Positions 1-8,646 of a stretch of DNA of 64,000 nt are shown here, in pieces. Position 1 is the first letter of the stretch. Every line of letters starts with the position of its first letter. A program made the position numbers and the translations under genes. Where the stretch lies: NCBI RefSeq assembly GCF_014490785.1, contig NZ_CP051488.1, forward strand, positions 1,550,001-1,614,000, read 5' to 3'. The notes below the pieces were generated by a model. It was not told the DNA's origin and did not search any database. It saw only the letters and a list, made by a program, of their open reading frames with translations. The DNA comes from Kosakonia sp. SMBL-WEM22 (GTDB lineage Bacteria > Pseudomonadota > Gammaproteobacteria > Enterobacterales > Enterobacteriaceae).

Positions 1-200
1 TGATCCTGATGACGCGCAAATATGTCGAAAACTGGCTGCTGTGGGTGATTATCAATGTGATAAGCGTGGTGATTTTTGCACTGCAGGGCGTATGGGCAAT
101 GTCGCTGGAATATATGATCCTTACCTTCATTGCCCTGAACGGCAGCCGGATGTGGATTAAGAGCGCGCGTGAGCGAGGCTCTCGCGCGCTTTCACATTAG
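1..200 (+). CDS. pnuC: Nicotinamide riboside transporter PnuC, C-terminal end (partial)
   Basis: This is the 3' end of a gene that begins before the window. The visible residues (MTRKYVENWLLWVI..., ending RERGSRALSH) match the end of E. coli PnuC, an inner-membrane facilitator that imports nicotinamide riboside for NAD synthesis. Two hydrophobic stretches fit the last membrane helices, followed by a basic cytoplasmic tail. The TAG stop at 198-200 overlaps the stop codon of the convergent zitB gene, so no intergenic terminator separates them. Family assignment is by recognised sequence; the N-terminal part cannot be judged. Confidence 0.93.
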   Translation, partial: ILMTRKYVENWLLWVIINVISVVIFALQGVWAMSLEYMILTFIALNGSRMWIKSARERGSRALSH

Positions 201-1129
201 TGATGATGTCCGTGATGGTGATCGACCGTAACGTCGCCCAGACGGCAGTCTGAGCCGCTACAGGGCTGATACTCCATCTGCACCGTCGCATGAGCAATCT
301 CATAATGGTGCGCCAGGAAGTGGTGGATCTCGCCGAGCAACTTATCGTGATCGCGCGGCGGGATCACCTGCACATGCAGGGTCATCAGCGGTTTTTCACC
401 CACCTGCCAGACGTGCACATGGTGCACATCGCGGATTTCCGGAATCGCTCGGCGCAAATGGCGCTGTAACGCACCGATATCCAGCGAAGCGGGCACTCCC
501 TCCAACAGTTCATTGACGCTCTCCTTCATCAAGCGCCACGCGCTCTTCAGCACCAGCGCAGAAACCAGCACCGACAGAATCGGGTCGATGGGCGTCCAGT
601 TGGTCACCATAATCACCACTGCCGCGACAATGGCGCCAACGGAGCCAAGCAGATCGCCCAGCACATGCAGCGCAGCGGCGCGCACGTTAAGGTTCTTCTC
701 TTCGCTACCGCGATGCAGCAGCCAGAAGGAGAGCAAATTGGCCACAAGGCCTGCGATGGCGATCGCCATCATCGTCCCCCCGGCCACCGGCTGCGGATGG
801 TTGAAGCGCAGGATAGCTTCCCAGACGATCCAGATTGTTATCAGCACGAGCGCAAGGGCGTTGATAAAGGCAGCAAGCGTCGTCAGACGTAGCCAGCCGA
901 AGGTGCGTTTGGCGCTCGGAGGCTGGCGGGCAAACCACACCGCGAGCAGGGCGAAGAGCAGGGCCGCTGCATCCGTTAACATATGTCCGGCATCGGCCAG
1001 CAGCGCCAGCGAGCCGGAAATAATCCCGCCCACCACTTCAATAACCATAAATAGAGCGGTGACCGTAAAGGCCAGCAACAGACGGCGGGCATTGGCATCC
1101 GATGAGCCATGCGAGTGAGCGTGCGCCAT
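197..1129 (-). CDS. zitB: Zinc efflux transporter ZitB (cation diffusion facilitator)
   Basis: 310 aa, close to the 313 aa of E. coli ZitB. ZitB exports Zn(II) across the inner membrane in exchange for protons. The sequence has the CDF pattern: a His-rich N-terminus (HAHSHG), six hydrophobic helices, the metal-site motifs ADAGHMLTD near residues 45-53 and HVLGD near 154-158, a cytoplasmic ferredoxin-like C-terminal domain, and a His-rich tail (HHHGHHH). Its stop overlaps the pnuC stop. It is transcribed toward pnuC and away from ybgS. Confidence 0.95.
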   Translation of the reverse strand: MAHAHSHGSSDANARRLLLAFTVTALFMVIEVVGGIISGSLALLADAGHMLTDAAALLFALLAVWFARQPPSAKRTFGWLRLTTLAAFINALALVLITIWIVWEAILRFNHPQPVAGGTMMAIAIAGLVANLLSFWLLHRGSEEKNLNVRAAALHVLGDLLGSVGAIVAAVVIMVTNWTPIDPILSVLVSALVLKSAWRLMKESVNELLEGVPASLDIGALQRHLRRAIPEIRDVHHVHVWQVGEKPLMTLHVQVIPPRDHDKLLGEIHHFLAHHYEIAHATVQMEYQPCSGSDCRLGDVTVDHHHGHHH

Positions 1130-1197
1130 GATGGGATCTATCCTTTTAACCGTTGAGAAAACGCCTACATCATTGCAGATTTTGCGCCGTAAGGAAT

Positions 1198-1222
1198 AAA
1201 AAAAGGAGAGCCTCAGCTCTCC
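1198..1222 (-). terminator. Rho-independent terminator of ybgS
   Basis: On the minus strand the hairpin GGAGAGC-TGAG-GCTCTCC (7-bp stem, 1205-1222) is followed by a run of seven T (1198-1204). It lies just downstream of the ybgS stop. Confidence 0.85.
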
Positions 1223-1243
1223 TTCTTACTTCAGCATCACCCC

Positions 1244-1627
1244 TTACTGGGTGGTGCCGTCAGTCTTGGTGTTGACTTCGCTATTGTCACCGCTACCGGT
1301 TTCAATCTTTTTATTCACATCCGGGCAACGACCATCTTTACACATGGTGTTTTTGTGCACTTCTTCTTTGCTCATGTGGCCAGACTGGTGCTCCATCTGC
1401 GTTGAGGTGGAGTTAGTATTTGTGTTACCGGTATTAATATTGCTGTTATCAACATTATTTGGCGCGACGTTCTGTTTCGCGTCAGGCGCAACCTGGCCTG
1501 CGTTCGCTGCTGCGTTCGCATCACCGTTGCTACCATTTGAAGAGGATGCATCCGCCGCATATGCCGCGCCGCCTGCCAGAGTGAGTGTGGTGGTCAGTAA
1601 AAGAGTCGCTAATTTATTCATTTTCAT
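1244..1627 (-). CDS. ybgS: YbgS-like secreted small protein
   Basis: 127 aa from the second of two adjacent ATG codons (1630 and 1627). I chose 1627 because the ribosome-binding sequence AGGAG then sits 7 nt upstream and the product begins MKMNKLATLL as in E. coli YbgS. It has a signal peptide ending at about ...GGAAYAA, an Asn/Gly/Asp-rich low-complexity middle, and the conserved C-terminal stretch HKNTMCKDGRCPDVNKK with two cysteines that could form a disulfide. It is probably periplasmic. The function is not established; E. coli YbgS is a stress-associated homeobox-named protein of unknown role. Confidence 0.85.
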   Translation of the reverse strand: MKMNKLATLLLTTTLTLAGGAAYAADASSSNGSNGDANAAANAGQVAPDAKQNVAPNNVDNSNINTGNTNTNSTSTQMEHQSGHMSKEEVHKNTMCKDGRCPDVNKKIETGSGDNSEVNTKTDGTTQ

Positions 1628-1853
1628 CATGATGCTCCTGTGCTGGTCGTCTAATGCCGCGCGGGACATCGGCAGAATATGCACGAACCCATCGCACGCT
1701 CAGTGGTGAAAGATGCCATGTCTGCCATAAGTAGCAGCATGGAATAACGAAAAAAATGTAAAACAAAGGTATTTACAGTTAAAAAGTGTAGTAGGGATGT
1801 GGCAACTTGCTACTTTTCCCACCGCTTTCTCTTGATTCCAGGAATTATCCGTG

Positions 1854-1881
1854 CGAAGTGTAAAATCGCGTTTACACTTCG
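1854..1881 (+). promoter_or_regulatory. TyrR operator in the aroG promoter
   Basis: TGTAAA-N6-TTTACA (1859-1876) is an exact TyrR strong box. It lies inside a longer 28-bp palindrome with 11-bp arms (1854-1881), 66 bp before the aroG start. E. coli aroG is repressed by TyrR, mainly with phenylalanine, through a box of this form. A TAAAAT hexamer overlaps the box and could be the -10 element, but no good -35 is visible. Confidence 0.9.
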
Positions 1882-1946
1882 CCGCGAGCAAGATAGATTG
1901 GTCAGATTGCTTTTCTTCTAAAAAACGTGTTCACACTGGAAAGATC

Positions 1947-2999
1947 ATGACTTATCAGAACGACGATTTACGCATCAAAGAGATCAACGAATTACTCCCT
2001 CCTGTCGCGCTGCTTGAAAAATTCCCCGCTACCGAAACCGCTGCCAGAACGGTCTCTCAGGCTCGCCGGGCTATTCATCAAATCCTGCGCGGCAACGATG
2101 ACCGCCTGCTAGTGGTGATCGGTCCCTGTTCTATTCACGATCCCGCGGCGGCAAAAGAGTATGCTTCGCGCCTGCTGGCGCTTCGTGACGAACTGAAGGG
2201 CGAGCTGGAAATCGTGATGCGCGTCTATTTTGAAAAACCGCGCACTACCGTTGGTTGGAAGGGACTGATTAACGATCCGCATATGGATAACAGCTTCCGC
2301 ATTAATGACGGCCTGCGTATTGCCCGCAAACTGCTGCTGGAGATCAACGATAGCGGGCTGCCGGCGGCGGGGGAGTTTCTCGATATGATCACCCCGCAAT
2401 ATATGGCGGATTTGATGAGCTGGGGCGCAATTGGCGCGCGTACAACAGAATCCCAGGTACACCGTGAACTGGCTTCTGGTCTCTCTTGCCCGGTCGGTTT
2501 TAAAAATGGCACCGACGGTACTATCAAAGTGGCGATTGACGCCATCAACGCTGCTGGCGCGCCGCACTGCTTCCTCTCCGTGACCAAATGGGGCCACTCT
2601 GCGATCGTCAACACGGCGGGTAATGGCGATTGCCATATCATCCTGCGAGGCGGCAAAGAGCCGAACTACAGCGCGAAGCATGTCGCTGAAGTAAAAGCAG
2701 GGCTGGAAAAAGCGGGCTTGCCTGCGCAGGTGATGATCGACTTCAGCCATGCGAACTCAAGCAAGCAGTTTAAAAAGCAGCTGGAGGTGAGCGCCGATGT
2801 TTGCCAGCAGATCGCGGGCGGTGACAAGGCGATTATGGGCGTGATGATTGAGAGCCACCTGGTAGAAGGCAACCAGAGCCTTGAGAGCGGCGATGCGCTG
2901 GTCTATGGCAAAAGCGTGACCGATGCCTGTATCGGCTGGGAAGATACCGACGCGGTGCTGCGTCAGTTAGCGCAAGCCGTTAAAGCACGCCGCGGTTAA
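1947..2999 (+). CDS. aroG: 3-deoxy-7-phosphoheptulonate synthase, Phe-sensitive (AroG)
   Basis: 350 aa, identical in length to E. coli AroG. It condenses phosphoenolpyruvate and erythrose-4-phosphate to DAHP, the first step of aromatic amino-acid synthesis. GPCSIHD places the metal-ligand Cys at residue 61, and KPRTTVGWKGLINDP and the PEP-site region GARTTESQVHRE are present. An in-frame GTG at 1851 exists, but it lies upstream of the TyrR box, so I chose ATG 1947, which gives MTYQNDDLRIKEI as in the family and has GGAA upstream. The gene is monocistronic, with the TyrR box ahead and a terminator at 3207-3239 behind. Confidence 0.97.
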   Translation: MTYQNDDLRIKEINELLPPVALLEKFPATETAARTVSQARRAIHQILRGNDDRLLVVIGPCSIHDPAAAKEYASRLLALRDELKGELEIVMRVYFEKPRTTVGWKGLINDPHMDNSFRINDGLRIARKLLLEINDSGLPAAGEFLDMITPQYMADLMSWGAIGARTTESQVHRELASGLSCPVGFKNGTDGTIKVAIDAINAAGAPHCFLSVTKWGHSAIVNTAGNGDCHIILRGGKEPNYSAKHVAEVKAGLEKAGLPAQVMIDFSHANSSKQFKKQLEVSADVCQQIAGGDKAIMGVMIESHLVEGNQSLESGDALVYGKSVTDACIGWEDTDAVLRQLAQAVKARRG

Positions 3000-3012
3000 C
3001 AACGCGCTGTTT

Positions 3013-3152
3013 GTAGGCCGGATAAGGCATAGCCGCCATCCGGCAAAAGAGCAGCGGTGCTAATGCCGGATGGCGCGCAAGCGCTTATCCGGCCTACGCG
3101 GTTCCAGCGGTTTGTTACCGTAGGCCGGATAAGGCAAAGCCGCCATCCGGCA
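3013..3152. repeat. REP elements (BIME), three units
   Basis: Three copies of the REP palindrome built from GTAGGCCGGATAAGGC and GCCATCCGGCA lie at about 3013-3045, 3063-3098 (inverted) and 3120-3152. This is a typical alternating bacterial interspersed mosaic element between the convergent genes aroG and gpmA. Confidence 0.93.
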
Positions 3153-3164
3153 ATATCACGCAGC

Positions 3165-3195
3165 AAAAAGCCCGGCAGCGCGAAGCGTACCGGGC
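3165..3195 (-). terminator. Terminator of gpmA
   Basis: On the minus strand GCCCGG (3195-3190) pairs with CCGGGC (3175-3170), followed by five T (3169-3165). It lies beyond the gpmA stop, after the aroG terminator hairpin. Confidence 0.75.
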
Positions 3196-3206
3196 CTGAG
3201 AATCAT

Positions 3207-3239
3207 AAGCCGGGCATCATTGATGTCCGGCTTTTTTTT
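3207..3239 (+). terminator. Terminator of aroG (probably bidirectional)
   Basis: AAGCCGG (3207-3213) pairs with CCGGCTT (3227-3233) with an inner GCATC/GATGT stem, followed by eight T (3232-3239). It sits immediately before the gpmA stop codon on the opposite strand. Confidence 0.85.
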
Positions 3240-3240
3240 A

Positions 3241-3993
3241 TTACTTCGCTTTACCCTGGTTTGCTACCGCAGCAGCTTTCGCGGCGATCTCATCCGCGTT
3301 ACCCAGATAGTAGTGCTTAATCGGTTTGAAGTTTTCGTCGAACTCATACACCAGCGGCACGCCGGTCGGAATGTTCAGTTCAAGGATCGCTTCTTCGCTC
3401 ATGTTGTCGAGGTATTTCACCAGCGCGCGCAGGGAGTTACCGTGTGCGGCGATGATCACGCGCTCACCGCTTTTCAGGCGCGGCAGAATGGTTTCATTCC
3501 AGTAAGGGATCACGCGATCGATGGTCAGCGCCAGGCTTTCGGTCAGCGGCAGCTCTTGTTCGGTCAGTTTCGCGTAGCGCGGATCGTGGCCCGGGAAACG
3601 CTCATCATCTTTGGTCAGCGCCGGCGGGGTAACGGCGAAGCCGCGACGCCACTGTTTAACCTGATCGTCGCCATATTTTTCAGCGGTTTCTGCTTTGTTC
3701 AGACCCTGCAGCGCACCATAGTGACGTTCGTTCAGTTTCCAGCTCTTCTCAACCGGCAACCATGCCTGATCCAGTTCGTCCAGAACGTTCCACAGCGTGT
3801 GGATGGCACGTTTCAGCACAGAGGTATAAGCAAAATCAAACGCGTAGCCTTCAGCTTTCAGCAGTTTGCCTGCCGCTTTCGCTTCGCCAACGCCTTTCTC
3901 TGACAGATCAACATCGTACCAACCGGTGAAGCGGTTTTCGTTGTTCCACTGGCTTTCGCCATGACGAACCAGAACCAGCTTAGTAACAGCCAT
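3241..3993 (-). CDS. gpmA: 2,3-bisphosphoglycerate-dependent phosphoglycerate mutase
   Basis: 250 aa, the usual length of the cofactor-dependent enzyme. It interconverts 3- and 2-phosphoglycerate in glycolysis. The histidine phosphatase motif LVRHGESQWN places the phosphorylated His at residue 11, and the second catalytic His lies in IIAAHGNSLRAL. The start is preceded by AGGAGT. The gene is monocistronic, with a Fur-box-like sequence about 30 bp upstream. Confidence 0.97.
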   Translation of the reverse strand: MAVTKLVLVRHGESQWNNENRFTGWYDVDLSEKGVGEAKAAGKLLKAEGYAFDFAYTSVLKRAIHTLWNVLDELDQAWLPVEKSWKLNERHYGALQGLNKAETAEKYGDDQVKQWRRGFAVTPPALTKDDERFPGHDPRYAKLTEQELPLTESLALTIDRVIPYWNETILPRLKSGERVIIAAHGNSLRALVKYLDNMSEEAILELNIPTGVPLVYEFDENFKPIKHYYLGNADEIAAKAAAVANQGKAK

Positions 3994-4021
3994 ACACTTA
4001 CTCCTGTGAGCCTGATTTAAT

Positions 4022-4040
4022 GATAACGATTCTCATTGTA
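4022..4040 (-). promoter_or_regulatory. Putative Fur box upstream of gpmA
   Basis: GATAACGATTCTCATTGTA matches the 19-bp Fur consensus GATAATGATAATCATTATC at 14 of 19 positions. It lies 29-47 bp upstream of the gpmA ATG, in promoter position. gpmA has been reported as Fur/iron-responsive in E. coli, which supports the call. Binding here is inferred. Confidence 0.65.
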
Positions 4041-4168
4041 TTGCCGAAGCGCACTGCCCGGCAACGATTACCCTTAACCATAGCGAAAATAGGCGCAGAG
4101 TGTAAGCCGCTTGTGAATCGAGGGTTATTGTTTTGAGGATAAGTGGCGTATATTTCCGCAAAAAGGGC

Positions 4169-4194
4169 AAAAAAAAGCCCTCCGGGAGGAGGGC
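4169..4194 (-). terminator. Terminator of the galETKM operon
   Basis: On the minus strand GCCCTCC-TCCC-GGAGGGC (4194-4177) is followed by eight T (4176-4169). It lies just beyond the galM stop. Confidence 0.92.
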
Positions 4195-4200
4195 TTACGC

Positions 4201-5241
4201 TCAGAGCGGAATAAAGTGATACTCCGTCCGGCTGACATACTCGTCGCCAGGTTGCAGCGTACAATCCGGCTGTGGGAAGTCCGGGCGGTTCGGGCTGTCG
4301 GGCAAAAACTCGCTCTCCAGCGCCAGCCCCTGCCATGCGCTGTAGCTTTTCCCGCCGCGCGCAGGTGTTCCTTCCAGGTAGTTACCGGAGTAGAACTGCA
4401 GCGCAGGTGCGGTGGTATAGACCGACATTTGCAGCTGCTTATCCGTCGACCACAGGTGCGCCGCAGGCGTATTCACATCCCCCTGCGCCTGCAGTAAAAA
4501 GGCGTGATCGTAACCCTTCACCACACGCTGATCCTCATCGCTGAGGAACTCCTCGGCCACAGTTTTTGGCGTACGGAAATCAAAACTGGTCAGCGCTACC
4601 TTTTTCAGATCGCCGGTCGGAATGCCCATCTCATCCACCGGCAGATAGGCATCGGCCAGCAGCTGCAGCGTATGGTTGCGGACATCGCCCTGCGCGCCAT
4701 CAAGGTTGAAATAGGCGTGATTGGTCAGGTTGACCGGGCAGGGCTTGTCGGTGGTCGCGCGGTACTCAATCGTAATGCGGTTATCTTCACCAAGATGGAA
4801 ATAGGCCGTGGCGTTTACCGTGCCAGGATAACCCTGATCGCCATCCGGCGAGGTGAGGGAGAAAAGCGCTTCGCTGTCGTTCTGGCGCTCAATACGCCAG
4901 CGGCGTTTATCGAACCCTTCCGGGCCGCCATGCAGCTGGTTTTCGCCCTGGCTTGGGGTCAGCGACCAGGTCTCGCCATTAAGGGTAAAGCGGCTCTTCG
5001 CAATGCGGTTCGCATACCGGCCAATAGACGCACCGAGATAGGCGGTCTGTTCCCAGTAGTGCTCCGGCGTCGCGCAGCCGAGCAGCGCTTCGCGCACGCT
5101 GCCATCTTTCATCGGTACACGCGCAGAGAGCAGCGTCGCGCCCCAGTCCATTAAGCTCACCACCATCCCCGCGCCGTTGCGCAGGGTGATCAGTCGTACC
5201 GGTAGCCCATCGGGTGCTACCGCAGGCGTTTCAATCAGCAC
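4201..5241 (-). CDS. galM: Galactose mutarotase (aldose 1-epimerase)
   Basis: 346 aa, as in E. coli. It interconverts alpha- and beta-D-galactose so that GalK receives its alpha substrate. The general acid His175 lies in NLTNHAYFNL and the general base Glu309 in LALESEFLPDS, with the conserved GRYANRI region near residues 74-80. The ATG overlaps the end of galK by 7 bp, indicating translational coupling. It is the last gene of galETKM, followed directly by a strong terminator. Confidence 0.96.
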   Translation of the reverse strand: MLIETPAVAPDGLPVRLITLRNGAGMVVSLMDWGATLLSARVPMKDGSVREALLGCATPEHYWEQTAYLGASIGRYANRIAKSRFTLNGETWSLTPSQGENQLHGGPEGFDKRRWRIERQNDSEALFSLTSPDGDQGYPGTVNATAYFHLGEDNRITIEYRATTDKPCPVNLTNHAYFNLDGAQGDVRNHTLQLLADAYLPVDEMGIPTGDLKKVALTSFDFRTPKTVAEEFLSDEDQRVVKGYDHAFLLQAQGDVNTPAAHLWSTDKQLQMSVYTTAPALQFYSGNYLEGTPARGGKSYSAWQGLALESEFLPDSPNRPDFPQPDCTLQPGDEYVSRTEYHFIPL

Positions 5242-6383
5242 TGTCCTGCCCCCTGAGAAGGTTTACATACGTAGAAGGTCTCTTTGATGCCGGTTTTCGC
5301 TTCGTACTGGCTCTCGACCGCCTGTTTGACCTCTGGCACCAGCGCTTCCGGTACCAGCGCAACGACGCAGCCGCCGAAGCCACCGCCGGTCATGCGCACG
5401 CCACCTTTATTACCGATGGTCGCTTTCACGATCTCCACCAGCGTGTCGATTTGCGGCACGGTGATTTCGAAATCGTCGCGCATAGAGGCGTGGGATTCTG
5501 CCATCAGTTCGCCCATGCGTTGCAGATCGCCTCTCTCCAGCGCGGCGGCCGCTTCCACGGTGCGGGCGTTCTCGGTCAGCACATGGCGTACACGTTTCGC
5601 GACCAGCGGATCAAGCTCATTCGCCACGGTGTTGAACTGTTCGAGGCTGACATCACGCAGCGCTTTTTGCTGAAAGAAGCGCGCGCCGGTTTCACACTGC
5701 TGGCGGCGGGTGTTGTATTCGCTGCCCACCAGCGTGCGTTTAAAGTTGCTGTTGATAATGACAATCGCCACGCCTTCCGGCATGGAGACCGCTTTGGTGC
5801 CGAGCGAGCGGCAGTCGATCAGCAGCGCGCTGCCTTTCTTGCCAAGCGCAGAGATCAACTGATCCATAATGCCGCAGTTACAACCGACAAACTGGTTCTC
5901 CGCTTCCTGGCCGTTGAGCGCAATCTGCGCCCCGTCAAGCGGCAGATGGTAGAGCTGCTGGAAGACGGTACCAACCGCCACTTCCAGTGAGGCAGAGGAG
6001 CTTAAGCCCGCACCCTGCGGCACATTGCCGCTGATCACCAGATCTGCCCCGCCGAAGCTGGCATCGCGCTGTTGCAGATGTTTCACCACGCCGCGCACAT
6101 AGTTGGACCACTGCTGGCTGTCGTGCGCCACAATCGGCGCGTCCAGCGAAAACTCATCGCGCTGGTTGTCATAATCCGCAGCTACCACGCGTACAGTGCG
6201 ATCATCGCGCGCTTTGCAGCTGATCACCGTCTGGTAATCGATAGCGCAGGGCAGCACAAAACCGTCGTTGTAATCGGTATGTTCGCCAATCAGGTTGACG
6301 CGGCCCGGGGCCTGGATGGTGTGGGTGGCAGGGTAGCCGAATGTCTCAGCAAACAGCGCGTCTGTTCTCTCTTTCAGGCTCAT
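5235..6383 (-). CDS. galK: Galactokinase
   Basis: 382 aa, the standard length. It phosphorylates alpha-D-galactose at C1 using ATP (Leloir pathway). It shows the GHMP kinase signatures: the galactokinase motif GRVNLIGEHTDY at residues 27-38, the glycine-rich ATP loop VPQGAGLSSSASLEV, CGIMDQ with the catalytic Asp, and the C-terminal GGFGGCVVAL. It starts 2 bp after galT ends and overlaps galM by 7 bp. Confidence 0.97.
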   Translation of the reverse strand: MSLKERTDALFAETFGYPATHTIQAPGRVNLIGEHTDYNDGFVLPCAIDYQTVISCKARDDRTVRVVAADYDNQRDEFSLDAPIVAHDSQQWSNYVRGVVKHLQQRDASFGGADLVISGNVPQGAGLSSSASLEVAVGTVFQQLYHLPLDGAQIALNGQEAENQFVGCNCGIMDQLISALGKKGSALLIDCRSLGTKAVSMPEGVAIVIINSNFKRTLVGSEYNTRRQQCETGARFFQQKALRDVSLEQFNTVANELDPLVAKRVRHVLTENARTVEAAAALERGDLQRMGELMAESHASMRDDFEITVPQIDTLVEIVKATIGNKGGVRMTGGGFGGCVVALVPEALVPEVKQAVESQYEAKTGIKETFYVCKPSQGAGQC

Positions 6384-6385
6384 TG

Positions 6386-7432
6386 TTATTCTCCGGATTC
6401 GCGAAAATGGATATCACTGACCGCGCGCAGGCGTTCGGCCGCTTGTTCCGCCGTGAGATCGCGCTGGGTTTCGCCGAGCATCTCGTAGCCGACCATAAAT
6501 TTACGCACCGTTGCGGAGCGCAACAGCGGCGGATAGAAGTGCGCGTGCAGCTGCCAGTGTGCGTTCTCTTCGCCATTAAATGGCGCGCCGTGCCAGCCCA
6601 TCGAGTAGGGGAAGGAGCACTGGAACAGGTTGTCGTAGCGGCTGGTCAGTTTTTTCAGCGCCAGCGCCAGATCGCTGCGCTGTGCGTCGGTTAACTCGGT
6701 AATGCGCTGTACGGCGGCTTTCGGTAGCAGCAGCGTTTCAAACGGCCAGGCGGCCCAGTAGGGAACTACCGCCAGCCAGTGCTCGGTTTCAACTACCGTG
6801 CGGCTGCCATCTTTCAGCTCGCGCTGCACATAATCCACCAGCATCGGCGAGTGGTGTTCGGCAAAGTAGGCTTTTTGTAGGCGATCTTCGCGCTCGGCTT
6901 CATTCGGCAGGAAGCTGTTGGCCCACACTTGTCCGTGCGGATGCGGGTTGGAGCAGCCCATCGCCGCGCCTTTGTTCTCAAAAACCTGGATCCACGGGTA
7001 GGTTTTCCCCAGCTCAGCGGTCTGCTGCTGCCAGGTTTTTACCACCTCTTCCAGCGCCTCAACGCTCAGCTCTGGCAGCGTTTTGCTGTGGTCCGGCGAG
7101 AAGCAGATAACCCGGCTGGTGCCACGCGCGCTCTGGCTGCGCATCAGCGGGTCGTTACTCTCTGGCGCATCCGGCGTGTCGGTCATCAGCGCCGCAAAGT
7201 CATTGGTAAAGACATAGGTGCTGGTGTAGTCGGGGTTTTTATCCCCGGTGACACGGATATTGTCCGGACAGAGGAAACAGTCCGGATCGTGCGCAGGGAG
7301 CGTCTGTTTAGACGGCGTCTCCTGCGCCCCTTGCCAGGGGCGTTTTGCACGGTGCGGAGAGACCAGAATCCACTGATCCGTCAGCGGATTGTAGCGGCGA
7401 TGCGGGTGATCGACCGGGTTAAATTGCGACAT
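6386..7432 (-). CDS. galT: Galactose-1-phosphate uridylyltransferase
   Basis: 348 aa from ATG 7432, which follows ACAGGAG at a 5-nt spacing. An in-frame GTG at 7438 overlaps that site and is less likely. The enzyme exchanges UMP between UDP-glucose and galactose-1-phosphate. The HPH motif (164-166) in GCSNPHPHGQ gives the nucleophile His166, and zinc-ligand candidates lie near CFLC (52-55). It lies between galE and galK in the operon. Confidence 0.97.
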   Translation of the reverse strand: MSQFNPVDHPHRRYNPLTDQWILVSPHRAKRPWQGAQETPSKQTLPAHDPDCFLCPDNIRVTGDKNPDYTSTYVFTNDFAALMTDTPDAPESNDPLMRSQSARGTSRVICFSPDHSKTLPELSVEALEEVVKTWQQQTAELGKTYPWIQVFENKGAAMGCSNPHPHGQVWANSFLPNEAEREDRLQKAYFAEHHSPMLVDYVQRELKDGSRTVVETEHWLAVVPYWAAWPFETLLLPKAAVQRITELTDAQRSDLALALKKLTSRYDNLFQCSFPYSMGWHGAPFNGEENAHWQLHAHFYPPLLRSATVRKFMVGYEMLGETQRDLTAEQAAERLRAVSDIHFRESGE

Positions 7433-7443
7433 TACCACTCCTG

Positions 7444-8460
7444 TTAATCGGGATAGCCCTGCGGATGGCGTGACTGCCAGCGCCAGGTATCTTCTGCCAT
7501 TTCATCAAGGGTGCGTGTTACGCGCCAGTTCAGCTCTTTGTCGGCTTTGGTGGCGTCTGCCCAGTAGGCCGGGAGATCGCCGTCACGGCGCGGCGCGAAG
7601 TGCCAGGCAATTTGTTTGCCGCAGGCTTTGCTGAAGGCGTTAATTACATCAAGCACGCTGCTGCCGACGCCGGCACCGAGGTTGTAAATATGCACGCCCG
7701 GTTTGCCTGCGAGCTGCTGCATGGCGGCCACGTGGCCGTCGGCCAGATCCATCACGTGGATATAGTCGCGCACGCCGGTGCCATCTTCTGTCGGGTAATC
7801 ATTGCCGAACACCGCCAGCGATTCGCGACGGCCCACCGCCACCTGGGCGATATAGGGCATTAAGTTGTTTGGAATCCCCTGCGGATCTTCACCCATATCG
7901 CCTGACGGATGCGCGCCTACCGGGTTGAAGTAGCGCAGCAGCGCAATGCTCCACTCCGGCTGCGCTTTCTGCAGGTCGGTGAGTATCTGCTCAACCATCA
8001 GTTTGCTTTTACCGTATGGGCTTTGTGGCGTACCGGTCGGGAAGCTTTCGGCATACGGAATTTTCGGCTGATCGCCATAGACGGTTGCCGAGGAGCTAAA
8101 GATAAAGTTCTTCACATTGGCGGCGCGCATGGCGTTAATCAGGCGCAGCGTGCCGTTGACGTTGTTGTCGTAATACTCCAGCGGTTTGGCAACGGATTCG
8201 CCGACGGCCTTCAGCCCGGCGAAGTGGATCACCGCTTCAATGGCGTGATCGTGCAGGATCTCGGCCAGCAGCGCTTCATCACGAATATCGCCCTCGACGA
8301 AGAGAGCCCGTTTACCGCCAAAGCGCTCAATCTGGTTAAGCACGCTGCGCTTACTGTTGCAGAGGTTGTCGAGAATGATAACGTCGTGACCGTTTTGCAG
8401 CAGTTGCACACATGTGTGGCTTCCTATGTAACCGCTACCACCAGTAACCAGAACTCGCAT
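7444..8460 (-). CDS. galE: UDP-glucose 4-epimerase
   Basis: 338 aa from ATG 8460, as in E. coli. The frame stays open upstream, but GGAG precedes this ATG and the upstream part covers the gal promoter. It interconverts UDP-galactose and UDP-glucose with tightly bound NAD. The Rossmann motif GGSGYIGSH is at residues 7-15, the catalytic Ser is at 124, and YGKSK gives Tyr149 and Lys153. It is the first gene of galETKM and contains the internal GalR operator in codons 7-12. Confidence 0.97.
   Translation of the reverse strand: MRVLVTGGSGYIGSHTCVQLLQNGHDVIILDNLCNSKRSVLNQIERFGGKRALFVEGDIRDEALLAEILHDHAIEAVIHFAGLKAVGESVAKPLEYYDNNVNGTLRLINAMRAANVKNFIFSSSATVYGDQPKIPYAESFPTGTPQSPYGKSKLMVEQILTDLQKAQPEWSIALLRYFNPVGAHPSGDMGEDPQGIPNNLMPYIAQVAVGRRESLAVFGNDYPTEDGTGVRDYIHVMDLADGHVAAMQQLAGKPGVHIYNLGAGVGSSVLDVINAFSKACGKQIAWHFAPRRDGDLPAYWADATKADKELNWRVTRTLDEMAEDTWRWQSRHPQGYPD
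8426..8441 (-). promoter_or_regulatory. Internal gal operator OI within galE
   Basis: On the minus strand GTGGTAGCGGTTACAT, inside the start of galE, corresponds to the E. coli internal operator where GalR (and GalS) binds. GalR dimers on OE and OI form the repression loop. Confidence 0.85.
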
Positions 8461-8485
8461 ATTTGACTCCATCAAGCATTTGATA

Positions 8486-8554
8486 TGAATTAACCTTAGC
8501 ATAACAGAGCGGCTAAAAGTGTGACATGGGATAAAATAGTGGAATCGTTTACAC
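8486..8554 (-). promoter_or_regulatory. gal promoters with external operator OE and CRP site
   Basis: The external operator GTGTAAACGATTCCAC (minus strand, 8554-8539) is identical in form to E. coli OE. Next comes a CRP half-site TGTCACAC (near 8527-8520), then TATGCT (8503-8498), the likely P2 -10, and TAAGGTTA a few bases on, the likely P1 -10. The order OE, CRP, promoters, OI matches E. coli, so GalR/GalS repression and CRP control are expected. Confidence 0.87.
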
Positions 8555-8646
8555 TGATTTTCTAACCGCCCGCAATGCCGCATCAACGCCGGGACAGCCG
8601 CGTATTTACCGGGCTGCGCCGACGAGTATGATTAGTCTGAAAATGA

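Noticed and set aside
1757..1777. TGTAAA-N9-TTTACA, looking like a second TyrR box upstream of aroG
   Set aside because: The spacer is 9 rather than 6 bp, so it does not fit a TyrR dimer site; it may be chance in an A+T-rich stretch.
1700..1891. 63-aa minus-strand frame between ybgS and aroG
   Set aside because: It crosses the TyrR operator and aroG promoter, with no ribosome site or similarity.
4501..5154. Open frames of 200 or more residues antisense to galM, galK, galT and galE
   Set aside because: They are shadows of high-GC codon usage opposite well-conserved genes, without ribosome sites or recognisable products.
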